Below, piece by piece: positions 15,608 through 22,794 of a DNA stretch of 29,955 nucleotides (its first letter is position 1; each line of letters starts with the position of its first letter). The notes below the pieces were generated by a model that was not told where the DNA came from, ran no database searches, and was given only the letters and a program-made list of their open reading frames with translations. Made by a program: the position numbers and the translations under genes. This DNA comes from Pseudomonadota bacterium (GTDB taxonomy: Bacteria; Pseudomonadota; Alphaproteobacteria; Sphingomonadales; Sphingomonadaceae): assembly GCA_023445495.1 (NCBI GenBank), contig JAEXLC010000102.1, positions 1 to 29,955 on the forward strand, given 5' to 3'.

Positions 15608-16258
15608 ATGCGACTGACGAGGAGATCGCCCGTGCTTCCGCGCTTCACTCCCCTGCTCGTCCCGGCGCTGCTGCTCGCAGGCTGCGGCACCTATAATGGC
15701 GGCGTCGAATCGGTGCATCAGCCGGTCGTGCAACGTAACGACTATGTGCTCGACCTGCAGACCACCGGCTATGGCCTGGCGGCCGGCGAAAGCCAGCGTC
15801 TGGCCGGCTGGATGTCGGCGATGAACCTGCGCTACGGCGACCGCGTCGCGATCGACGACGGCGCCGCCGGCACCACCGGCCGCCAGGAAGTCGCTGCGGA
15901 AGCAGGCCGCTACGGCCTGATCCTCGCCGATCGCGCGCCGGTGACCGCCGGCCAGATCGCGCCGGGCACGATCCGCGTCGTCGTCACCCGCATGACTGCT
16001 TCGGTGCCGGGCTGCCCGGACAATTCGCGCCCCGCCGAATACACGTTCGAGGCGAGCACCAGCTCCAACTATGGCTGCTCCACCAATGCCAACCTCGCCG
16101 CGATGATCGCCGATCCGGCCGATCTCGTCCGCGGCGCGTCCGGCTCGCCCACCGGCGACCCGGCGACCAGCGCCAAGGCGATCAACGCCTTCCGCGCGGT
16201 CGCGCCCTCGGGCGCCGGCGGCGCCACGCTGAACTCTGGTGGGAGCACGCCGAAGTGA
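15608..16258 (+). CDS. cpaD: Flp pilus assembly lipoprotein CpaD
   Basis: A 216-aa lipoprotein with lipobox LAGC and acylated C26, probably the pilotin-like partner of the CpaC secretin at the outer membrane. The CpaD domain includes DYVLDLQTTGYGLAAGESQRL near the start and SSNYGCSTNANLAAMIADPADLV near the end, both characteristic. Its TGA overlaps the GTG start of cpaE by four bases, indicating coupled translation. Confidence 0.92.
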   Translation: MRLTRRSPVLPRFTPLLVPALLLAGCGTYNGGVESVHQPVVQRNDYVLDLQTTGYGLAAGESQRLAGWMSAMNLRYGDRVAIDDGAAGTTGRQEVAAEAGRYGLILADRAPVTAGQIAPGTIRVVVTRMTASVPGCPDNSRPAEYTFEASTSSNYGCSTNANLAAMIADPADLVRGASGSPTGDPATSAKAINAFRAVAPSGAGGATLNSGGSTPK

Positions 16259-17547
16259 ACGCCCCCTTCAATCCCGCCCGCACCGGGCATCGCGACCCGT
16301 TCGTTGCGTTCGTCTGCGACGAGGCGACGGCGGAGATCCTCCGCCCGATCGCCGTCGAGCTCGGCTGGTCGCCGGAAAAGGTCAACAAGGGCGGGCTGCG
16401 CAACGCGGTCCAGACCCTGTCGGTATCGGCCAGCCCGAACATCCTGTTCGTCGACCTGTCCGAGAGCGGTGACCCGCTGAACGACATCAACGCGCTTGCC
16501 GAAGTCTGCGAGCCGGGCACGGTCGTGATCGCATCGGGCCAGGTCAATGACGTGCGCCTGTACCGCGACCTCGTCGCCAGCGGCATCCATGACTATCTGC
16601 TCAAGCCGCTGAACCCGGATGCGCTGCGCGATGCCTTCGCCCAGGCGCAGACCGCGCTCAACGCGCCCAAGGCCGCCGAGACCGGCACCGACCGCCCGCA
16701 TTGCGCGGTGGCGGTGATCGGCACCCGCGGCGGCGCCGGCGCATCGACCCTCGCGACCTCGCTCGCCTGGCTGATGGGCGAGAAGCAGGGCCGCACCACG
16801 GCGCTGCTCGACCTCGACGTGCATTTCGGCACCGGCGCACTCGCGCTCGACCTCGAGCCGGGCCGCGGCCTGACCGACGCGATCGAGAATCCGAGCCGCA
16901 TCGACGGCCTGTTCATCGAGCGCGCGATGGTGCGCGCTTCGGACCGGCTCGCGGTGCTCAGCGCCGAGGCACCGATCCACTCGCCGATCATGACCGACGG
17001 CGCGGCCTTCTATCAGCTGCAGGAAGAGATCCGCACCGCGTTCGAGTGCACCGTGGTCGACCTGCCGCGCTCGATGCTGGTCAACCATCCGCACCTCATC
17101 ACCGATGTGCAGGTGGCCGTGCTGGTGACCGAGCTGACGCTTGCCGCCGCGCGCGACGCGATCCGCATCCTCAGCTGGTTCAAGTCGAACGCGCCGCAGA
17201 CCCAGGTCATCGTCGTCGCGAACAAGATCCAGCAGGCGGGCGTTCTCGAGATCAGCCGCAAGGATTTCGAAGGCTCGATCGAGCGCAAGATCGACTTCCT
17301 GCTGCCGTTCGATGCCAAGCTGGCCTCGCAATCGGCCAAGCTGGGCAAGCCGCTTGCCGAGGTGGGCCGCGGCAACAAGGGCGTGGCGCCGCTGGGCGAC
17401 CTTGCGCAGCGCATCGTCGGCATCGCCGATTCGGGCACCGACGACGCTGGCGCCAAGGCGAAGGCCAAGGGCGGCAAGCCGGCAAAGGGCGGCGGTTCGC
17501 TGCTCGACAAGTTCAAGGTGAAGATGCCGGTAAAGGCAAAGAAGTAA
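16255..17547 (+). CDS. cpaE: Flp pilus localisation ATPase-like protein CpaE/TadZ
   Basis: A 430-aa MinD/ParA-type protein that positions the Tad machine, usually at a pole. An N-terminal receiver-like domain (about 14-130) keeps an acidic residue at D67 (LFVDLSES) and a Lys at K117 (LLKP). The MinD-like domain begins with a deviant Walker A, GTRGGAGAST (156-165), which has Ala where the Lys before Ser/Thr normally sits, common in CpaE. LLDLDVHFGTG (184-194) is the Walker A' region. The Gly/Lys-rich C terminus (about 410-430) is strongly basic. The GTG start overlaps the cpaD stop. Normally cpaF follows; here tadB is next. Confidence 0.93.
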   Translation: MNAPFNPARTGHRDPFVAFVCDEATAEILRPIAVELGWSPEKVNKGGLRNAVQTLSVSASPNILFVDLSESGDPLNDINALAEVCEPGTVVIASGQVNDVRLYRDLVASGIHDYLLKPLNPDALRDAFAQAQTALNAPKAAETGTDRPHCAVAVIGTRGGAGASTLATSLAWLMGEKQGRTTALLDLDVHFGTGALALDLEPGRGLTDAIENPSRIDGLFIERAMVRASDRLAVLSAEAPIHSPIMTDGAAFYQLQEEIRTAFECTVVDLPRSMLVNHPHLITDVQVAVLVTELTLAAARDAIRILSWFKSNAPQTQVIVVANKIQQAGVLEISRKDFEGSIERKIDFLLPFDAKLASQSAKLGKPLAEVGRGNKGVAPLGDLAQRIVGIADSGTDDAGAKAKAKGGKPAKGGGSLLDKFKVKMPVKAKK

Positions 17548-17599
17548 CCCTTGCGCGGCTAGGCTGCGCAAAGGTTCACAAAGGCGGAGTTAGCGCGGC

Positions 17600-18580
17600 G
17601 TGGACATGCTGCCGGTATTGATGCTCGCTGGAGGCACCTTCCTGGTGCTCGTGCTGATGGTGTTCGCCTTTTCGGGCCCATCCGCCGAGCGCGCGGGCGC
17701 GCGCCGCGTCAAGGAAATGCGCGAGCGCCATGTGGTGAGCGCGGCCGGCAACAATGCCATGGAAGCGCAGATGCGCCGCGTCGCCGCCGCGCGCGCGACC
17801 AAGATGGACGCGACCGCCGCCCGCTTCCTGCCCAATCCGGCGCTGCTCCAGAAGCGCCTGAACATGACCGGCAAGCCGTGGACGCTGGGCCAGTACATGA
17901 TGGTCAGCGCCGGCCTGACTCTGGTGCCCGCCGGCCTGATCCTGCTCCAGGGCCTGCCGATCCTGCTGGCGCTGGGCGTCGGCCTGTTCCTGGGCGTCGG
18001 CCTGCCGCATTTCGTCGTCGGCTTCTTCGTCAAGCGCCGCGTCGCCAAGTTCACGTCCAAGTTTCCCGACGCGATCGAGCTGCTGGTGCGCGGCCTGCGC
18101 TCGGGCCTGCCGATCACCGAGACGATGGGCGTGGTCGGCCAGGAAGTCGAAGGCCCGGTGGGCGAGGAATTCCGCGCGGTCAGCGACAAGATGAAGATCG
18201 GCAAGTCGCTCGACGTCGCGCTGCAGGAAACCGCGGACCGGCTCGGCACGCCCGAATTCCAGTTCTTCACCATCACCATCCAGATCCAGCGCGAGACCGG
18301 CGGCAACCTGGCCGAGACGCTGGCCAACCTGGCCGACGTGCTGCGCAAGCGCGCCCAGATGAAGCTGAAGATCAAGGCGATGTCGTCCGAATCCAAGGCG
18401 TCGGCACTGATCGTGGGCGCCCTGCCCTTCATCGTGTTCACGCTCGTGTGGTTCATCAACAACAACTACATGGCCAATTTCTTCAAGGACGAGCGGCTGA
18501 TGATGATCGGCGGCGGCGGCCTGATCTGGATGGGGCTCGGCGCCTTCATCATGGCCAAGATGGTCAACTTCGAGATCTGA
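17600..18580 (+). CDS. tadB: Tad pilus inner-membrane platform protein TadB
   Basis: A 326-aa polytopic protein of the type II secretion F family. One membrane helix lies at about 5-24 and others at about 97-140 and 270-322, enclosing the cytoplasmic T2SSF domain (about 155-280: FPDAIELLVRGLRSGLPITE, QRETGGNLAETLANLADVLRKR). It forms the platform on which the CpaF/TadA ATPase acts. The start is GTG at 17600, with GGAG about 11 bases upstream; an in-frame ATG two codons later is possible. It lies 52 bp after cpaE, with no cpaF between. Confidence 0.93.
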   Translation: MDMLPVLMLAGGTFLVLVLMVFAFSGPSAERAGARRVKEMRERHVVSAAGNNAMEAQMRRVAAARATKMDATAARFLPNPALLQKRLNMTGKPWTLGQYMMVSAGLTLVPAGLILLQGLPILLALGVGLFLGVGLPHFVVGFFVKRRVAKFTSKFPDAIELLVRGLRSGLPITETMGVVGQEVEGPVGEEFRAVSDKMKIGKSLDVALQETADRLGTPEFQFFTITIQIQRETGGNLAETLANLADVLRKRAQMKLKIKAMSSESKASALIVGALPFIVFTLVWFINNNYMANFFKDERLMMIGGGGLIWMGLGAFIMAKMVNFEI

Positions 18581-18584
18581 TGCG

Positions 18585-19592
18585 ATGAACGGCGCACCTC
18601 CCTCCGGCCCCACGATCATGGGCATCGACATCATCTGGGTGGCGTCGATCCTCTCGGCCGTCGCCGCCTTCGCGGTGCTGCTGGCGATCTACGCCGCCAC
18701 CACGGTGCGCGACCCGATGGCCAAGCGCGTCAAGTCGCTCAACGAGCGGCGCGAGCAGCTCAAGGCGGGCATCACCGCCTCCACCTCGAAGCGCCGCGCC
18801 AAGCTGGTCCAGAAGAGCGAGACCACCGACCGGATCCGCTCGCTGCTTTCCTCGATGAAGGTGCTGCAGGACAGCCAGGTCAAGCAGGCGCAGACCAAGC
18901 TGCTCCAGGCCGGTATCCGCCGCAAGGAATTCGCGGTCGCGGTGATCTTCGGCCGCCTCGTCCTGCCGATCGTGATCGGCGGGCCGATGCTCTATTTCGT
19001 CTACGGCACCGAGATGTTCTCGGACTGGAGCCCGATGAAGGCCTATGGCCTGGTCGCCGGCAGCTTCATCCTCGCCTACAAATTCCCCGACATCTATCTG
19101 AAGAACAAGATCACTAAGCGCAGCGCCGCGATCCGCAAGGGCCTGCCCGACGCGCTCGACCTGCTGGTGATCTGTGCCGAAGCGGGACTCACCGTCGACG
19201 CCGCCTTTGCCCGCGTCTCGAAGGAACTGGGCAAGGCCTATCCGGAGCTGGGCGAGGAATTCCAGCTGACCGCGATCGAGCTGGGCTTCCTCACCGATCG
19301 CCGCCAGGCCTTCGAGAACCTGGCCGAGCGCATCGACCTCGATTCGATCCGCGGCGTGGTCACCACGATGATTCAGACCGAGAAATACGGCACCCCGCTC
19401 GCCTCGGCGCTGCGCGTGCTTTCGGCCGAATTCCGCAACGAGCGCATGATGCGCGCCGAGGAAAAGGCCGCCCGCCTGCCGGCGATCATGACCGTGCCGC
19501 TGATCCTGTTCATCCTGCCGGTGCTGTTCATCGTCATCCTGGGTCCGGCGGCCTGCTCGATCAACGACGCGCTGATCTCCAAGGGCCCTTAA
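18585..19592 (+). CDS. tadC: Tad pilus inner-membrane platform protein TadC
   Basis: A 335-aa second F-family platform protein, partner of TadB. Hydrophobic segments lie at about 12-37, 112-170 and 300-325. The T2SSF domain carries LPDALDLLVICAEAGLTVDA, FLTDRRQAFENLAERIDLDS and TEKYGTPLASALRVLSAEFR, all typical of TadC. It starts at ATG four bases after the tadB stop. The C terminus SINDALISKGP is normal for the family. It ends the recognisable pilus genes; neither pilin nor TadD/E/F/G follows. Confidence 0.93.
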   Translation: MNGAPPSGPTIMGIDIIWVASILSAVAAFAVLLAIYAATTVRDPMAKRVKSLNERREQLKAGITASTSKRRAKLVQKSETTDRIRSLLSSMKVLQDSQVKQAQTKLLQAGIRRKEFAVAVIFGRLVLPIVIGGPMLYFVYGTEMFSDWSPMKAYGLVAGSFILAYKFPDIYLKNKITKRSAAIRKGLPDALDLLVICAEAGLTVDAAFARVSKELGKAYPELGEEFQLTAIELGFLTDRRQAFENLAERIDLDSIRGVVTTMIQTEKYGTPLASALRVLSAEFRNERMMRAEEKAARLPAIMTVPLILFILPVLFIVILGPAACSINDALISKGP

Positions 19593-19660
19593 CCAATTTC
19601 GGTGGCGCGACCTGCCCGGTCGGGATAGCTTCCCGCCCGAATAAGGGGGAGGTCGACTCG

Positions 19661-20245
19661 ATGCATGATTTGCCGTTCCAGACGATCACGCAGCTCGCCG
19701 GGCTGGGCCTGACGCTGATCGCCGGCTGGTTCCTGGGGCTCGCCAGCCATAGCGGCGGCCGCAAATGGCGCCAGCGGCTCGAGGAAGAAGAGATCGACAA
19801 TGCCGGCTATCGCGACCGCGCCGAGAGCGACCTGCGCGACTCCGCCCGCCGCATCCGCGACCTGGAAGCCGAGAATGCGAAGCTGCGGGCCGCCGCGCCC
19901 GTCGCGCCCGCGCCGGAGCCGGCTCCTGCCCCTGCACCCGAGCCCGAAGGCCATTCGACCGCGACTGTCGCCGCTGCCGCGGTGGCCGGTGCGGTGGCGG
20001 GCGCAGCAGTGACGCACGCGGTGGAATCGCACGAGGCGGCGGCACCCGCGGAAGCCGTGGTCGCCGAGCCGGTTGCCCCTGCCGAGCCAGCGCCGGTCGC
20101 GGAAGCGCCGGTCGCCGAGACGCAGGCCGAGGCCGTGCATGTCGAGCCCGTCCATGCCGAGCCCGCACCTGCCGAGGCGCCCGCGCCGACGGCCGAGGCC
20201 GAGCCGGTTGTCGCCGAGCCGGCACATCCCGAGCATGCCCATTAG
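19661..20245 (+). CDS. Membrane-anchored Ala/Pro-rich protein, paralog of the next gene
   Basis: A 194-aa protein of unknown function. A membrane helix at about 9-29 (LAGLGLTLIAGWFLGLAS) is followed by a charged coiled-coil region (about 35-76: KWRQRLEEEE, AESDLRDSARRIRDLEAEN), then a low-complexity Ala/Pro/Glu/Val tail. An Ala-rich segment at 101-118 (VAAAAVAGAVAGAAV) could be weakly hydrophobic. GGGGGAGG precedes the ATG by eight bases. Residues 8-46 match the neighbouring gene's N terminus at roughly two thirds of positions, so the pair arose by tandem duplication. It lies 68 bp after tadC; a pilus role is possible but unproven. Confidence 0.8.
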   Translation: MHDLPFQTITQLAGLGLTLIAGWFLGLASHSGGRKWRQRLEEEEIDNAGYRDRAESDLRDSARRIRDLEAENAKLRAAAPVAPAPEPAPAPAPEPEGHSTATVAAAAVAGAVAGAAVTHAVESHEAAAPAEAVVAEPVAPAEPAPVAEAPVAETQAEAVHVEPVHAEPAPAEAPAPTAEAEPVVAEPAHPEHAH

Positions 20246-20257
20246 GATCGCCTGACA

Positions 20258-20767
20258 ATGCCGCTTCCGTTCGAAACCGCGACGCAGTTCGCGGCGCTGG
20301 GGCTGACTCTGGTCGCCGGCTGGTTCCTCGGGCTGGCCAGCCGCTCGGGCGGCGCCAAGTGGCGCGAGCGCTATCAGGACGAGGAACTGGAGCACGCCCG
20401 CACCCGCGACGAGGCCGAGGAGCGCATCCGCGCGCTCCAGGCCGAGGTGAAGGCGCTGCGCGGCCAGGCGCCCGCCCCGGCGGCGGCGGTCGACGACAAG
20501 CCGGGCGCCGCCTGGCGGGGCTGGTTCGGCTGGGGCCGCGACAATCTGGTGCGGATCAAGGGTATCGACGAGGCGCAGGCGAAGCGGCTCAACGAGCTCG
20601 GCATCAAGACCTATCGCGAGATCGAGAAGATGGCCCCGGCCGACGAGGCGGCGCTGGAGCAGCGGCTCGAGCTGCCCGCCGGAACGATCGCCGCGCAGGG
20701 CTGGCGCGAGCAGGCCGCGCTGCTGGCGGCGGGCAATGAGAGCGCGCACGCCGCGAAGTTCGGCTGA
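20258..20767 (+). CDS. Membrane-anchored coiled-coil protein with helix-hairpin-helix domain
   Basis: A 169-aa protein. It repeats the membrane helix (about 9-29) and coiled coil (about 34-70) of the preceding gene. A short linker leads to RDNLVRIKGIDEAQAKRLNE and then LGIKTYREIEKM (95-125), a helix-hairpin-helix of the kind seen in the flap-endonuclease-like 5' DNA nuclease domain (COG3743) and at the end of ribosomal L21-linked proteins. This motif usually binds DNA or other proteins; no nuclease residues are visible here. It starts 12 bp after its paralog's stop, so the two are one operon. Confidence 0.82.
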   Translation: MPLPFETATQFAALGLTLVAGWFLGLASRSGGAKWRERYQDEELEHARTRDEAEERIRALQAEVKALRGQAPAPAAAVDDKPGAAWRGWFGWGRDNLVRIKGIDEAQAKRLNELGIKTYREIEKMAPADEAALEQRLELPAGTIAAQGWREQAALLAAGNESAHAAKFG

Positions 20768-20814
20768 TCGCCGCAATTTTCTTCCCCAAACATAGGTACT
20801 GAACGGTTTTTTTA

Positions 20815-20837
20815 CGATGCCGATCCGTCCGGCATCG
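20815..20837. repeat. Perfect 8-bp inverted repeat after the HhH gene
   Basis: CGATGCCG (20815-20822) and CGGCATCG (20830-20837) form a strong hairpin with a 7-nt loop. A run of seven T lies before the stem on the plus strand rather than after it, so this is not a standard intrinsic terminator for the upstream operon. Confidence 0.5.
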
Positions 20838-20943
20838 CCTATAGCCGTGCGTGGGATCGCTCTTTCGTCGCCGGCATTGATCGCCCGAATCGGACCGGCA
20901 TGGCGCGCACCAGCCCAGTGCCTCTGACTTTCGGAGAAGAGCA

Positions 20944-22218
20944 GTGAAGTTGCAGCACGTTCTTGTAGCGATTCCCCTTCTTGGCGTGGCGGCACCGGCC
21001 CTGGGCCAGGTCACCGCACGCCCCCAGTTACAACTCAACGCCCAGGATCTTCGGCGGGCCACCTCCCTCGAACTGCGCCAGCGCTTTCCGGCGCAGGACC
21101 AGCCGCTCAGCCGCCCCTACAAGCTGCGCCCCGCAAATTCGGGCAGCTGGCTTCCCAAGGGCGGCATCAAGATCAACCAGGAAGCGCTCGCCGTCGCGCA
21201 GATCGCCCAGAAGGTGAAGGCGCAGTTCGCCGGCAAGGCGGTCGGCTGGTCGGTAACGGTGATGGCCCCCGGCGGCGCAACGGCGACCGCCGCGGGCGGC
21301 TCGGCACGCCGGGCGCCCGATCTCAGCCCGCGTGCGATGAGCGACAAGGAACGCATCACCATCGCCAGCGTGAGCAAGACGATCACCGCGGCCACGCTGA
21401 TGCGGGTGATGGCACAGAAGAACGTCACGCTCGACGAGAAGGCCTATAAATACCTGCCCAGCGACTGGACCTTCGACGCGAAGTTCAAGGAAGTCAGCAT
21501 TCGCCAGCTGCTGAGCCACAAGAGCGGCATCTGGGACGATAATTGCGGCATAGGTTTCGATACGCTCAAGGCGTGCGCGGCCAAGGCACCGAACGCGAAC
21601 ACCGCCTTTCGCTATGCCAACACCAACTACGCCTTCCAGCGCGTGATGCTGGTGCGGATGTACGGCATCGCCGCCACCACGGCTGCGGAATATGGCGAGC
21701 AATACACCGTCATCGTCAATCGCCAGACCTTCAACAGCGCGGGCCTGCCCTATCTCACCTGCAAGTCGCCCCAGCCCCGCCCCGCGCTCAGCTACAAGTC
21801 GAGCAAGGACAATGGCGGGGGCGCGGACAACCCCGACAATTTCGACTTCACCACGGTGCTGCCCGGCCAGGACTGGGGCGACATGACCGAGGTGTGCGGA
21901 TCGCAGGGCTGGAACCTGAACTCGCGTGAGCTCGCCTGGTTCATGCACGACCTGATGCTGACCGGGAAGATCCTGCCCCAGGCAACGGTCGACCAGATGC
22001 GCGACGGCAATCTGGGCATGTTCTATGCCGATTATGGCGGCGGCCTCACCGCCTATTTCCATAACGGCTATCACCCGGCCGGCTGGAACAAGGGCGAGAT
22101 CAACACGCTGATCATCACCTACAGCAACGGGATCACGATCGGCGCGGTGATCAACTCGCGCTACAATGGCGACTATGGCGGCGAACTTGCCGCCGCCGTG
22201 AAAGCCGTGATGCCCTGA
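20944..22218 (+). CDS. Secreted serine hydrolase of the beta-lactamase/penicillin-binding family
   Basis: A 424-aa exported protein with a signal peptide ending near G21. It belongs to the Pfam Beta-lactamase (class C/esterase/DD-peptidase) group. The SxxK motif S142-V-S-K145 supplies the nucleophile and base; HKSGI (192-196) is the conserved following loop, and Y224-A-N226 is the YxN motif. An expanded segment of about 100 residues with cysteine-containing patches (DNCGIGFDTLKAC, PYLTCKSPQP, TEVCGSQGW) lies between YxN and the C-terminal FHNGYHPAG region, so disulphide bonding in the periplasm is likely. The start is GTG with GGAG eleven bases upstream. Substrate cannot be assigned: peptide, ester or lactone hydrolysis are all possible. 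It stands alone as a single gene. Confidence 0.82.
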   Translation: MKLQHVLVAIPLLGVAAPALGQVTARPQLQLNAQDLRRATSLELRQRFPAQDQPLSRPYKLRPANSGSWLPKGGIKINQEALAVAQIAQKVKAQFAGKAVGWSVTVMAPGGATATAAGGSARRAPDLSPRAMSDKERITIASVSKTITAATLMRVMAQKNVTLDEKAYKYLPSDWTFDAKFKEVSIRQLLSHKSGIWDDNCGIGFDTLKACAAKAPNANTAFRYANTNYAFQRVMLVRMYGIAATTAAEYGEQYTVIVNRQTFNSAGLPYLTCKSPQPRPALSYKSSKDNGGGADNPDNFDFTTVLPGQDWGDMTEVCGSQGWNLNSRELAWFMHDLMLTGKILPQATVDQMRDGNLGMFYADYGGGLTAYFHNGYHPAGWNKGEINTLIITYSNGITIGAVINSRYNGDYGGELAAAVKAVMP

Positions 22219-22269
22219 ACCGCGCGCGGCGGCTCGGACAGCCTTGCGTTGTCCGGGCCGCCAGCCCAG

Positions 22270-22794
22270 TCAGGGCCTGACCGGCAGGCTCAGCAGCTCG
22301 GGCGTATAATTCTCGATCACTTCGGCAAGCGGCTTGCCGTCGCCGGCGGTCACCAGTGCATTCTGGCGCAGGACATAGGGCGCGACCGAGCGATCCTCGT
22401 CGGCCGCGGCGATGCCGAGCGTGCGGCGGCTGGGGGCGAGCGGGCGGATCACCGCGCCGAAGGGTGCGTCCCCCGCGAGCGCGGCATTCATCTCCGGCGT
22501 AAGCCGCGCCGGAACGTACCAGTTTTCGGCGATCGACAGCGCCAGGTCGCCGCATTTCAGCACGACGCTGCGATAGACCACCGGCTCGGCCGGGCCGACC
22601 GCGAGATGCGCGCGCTGCTCGGGCGTGGCCGGCTTCTGCGCGCGGTTCACCTCCGCGCGGATCGGCGTGGCGCAGCGGCGCTGGAGCACCGTCGTCGCGC
22701 TGCGAGCCGACACCAGCTCCCGGCGGAGCGCGTCCGCCGGGTCCGGTGCCTGCTGCTGGTCTTGTACCAGCAGCAGCGCGAGCGCGAGGATCAC
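22270..22794 (-). CDS. Chorismate-lyase-like small exported protein
   Basis: A 174-aa protein with a short signal-like N terminus (MILALALLLVQDQQQ). The body follows the chorismate lyase/UTRA fold pattern: YRSVVLKCGDLALSIAENWYVP (74-95), PFGAVIRPL with paired Arg (111-124), and VLRQNALV then GKPLAEVIENYTPE (141-166), where a Glu sits near the position of the catalytic Glu of UbiC. UbiC is cytoplasmic and makes 4-hydroxybenzoate for ubiquinone; an exported version is odd, so this is probably a different binding protein on the same fold. The GTG start overlaps the ppdK stop as GTGA, so translation is coupled to ppdK. The assignment rests on motif reading only. Confidence 0.65.
   Translation of the reverse strand: MILALALLLVQDQQQAPDPADALRRELVSARSATTVLQRRCATPIRAEVNRAQKPATPEQRAHLAVGPAEPVVYRSVVLKCGDLALSIAENWYVPARLTPEMNAALAGDAPFGAVIRPLAPSRRTLGIAAADEDRSVAPYVLRQNALVTAGDGKPLAEVIENYTPELLSLPVRP

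Noticed and set aside
16255..17547. CpaE as the missing pilus motor ATPase
   Set aside because: It is a MinD/ParA-type protein with a receiver-like N terminus; it has no secretion-ATPase (CpaF) domain.
20815..20837. Intrinsic terminator for the 19661-20767 operon
   Set aside because: The T-run is on the wrong side of the stem for plus-strand termination, so only an inverted repeat is reported.
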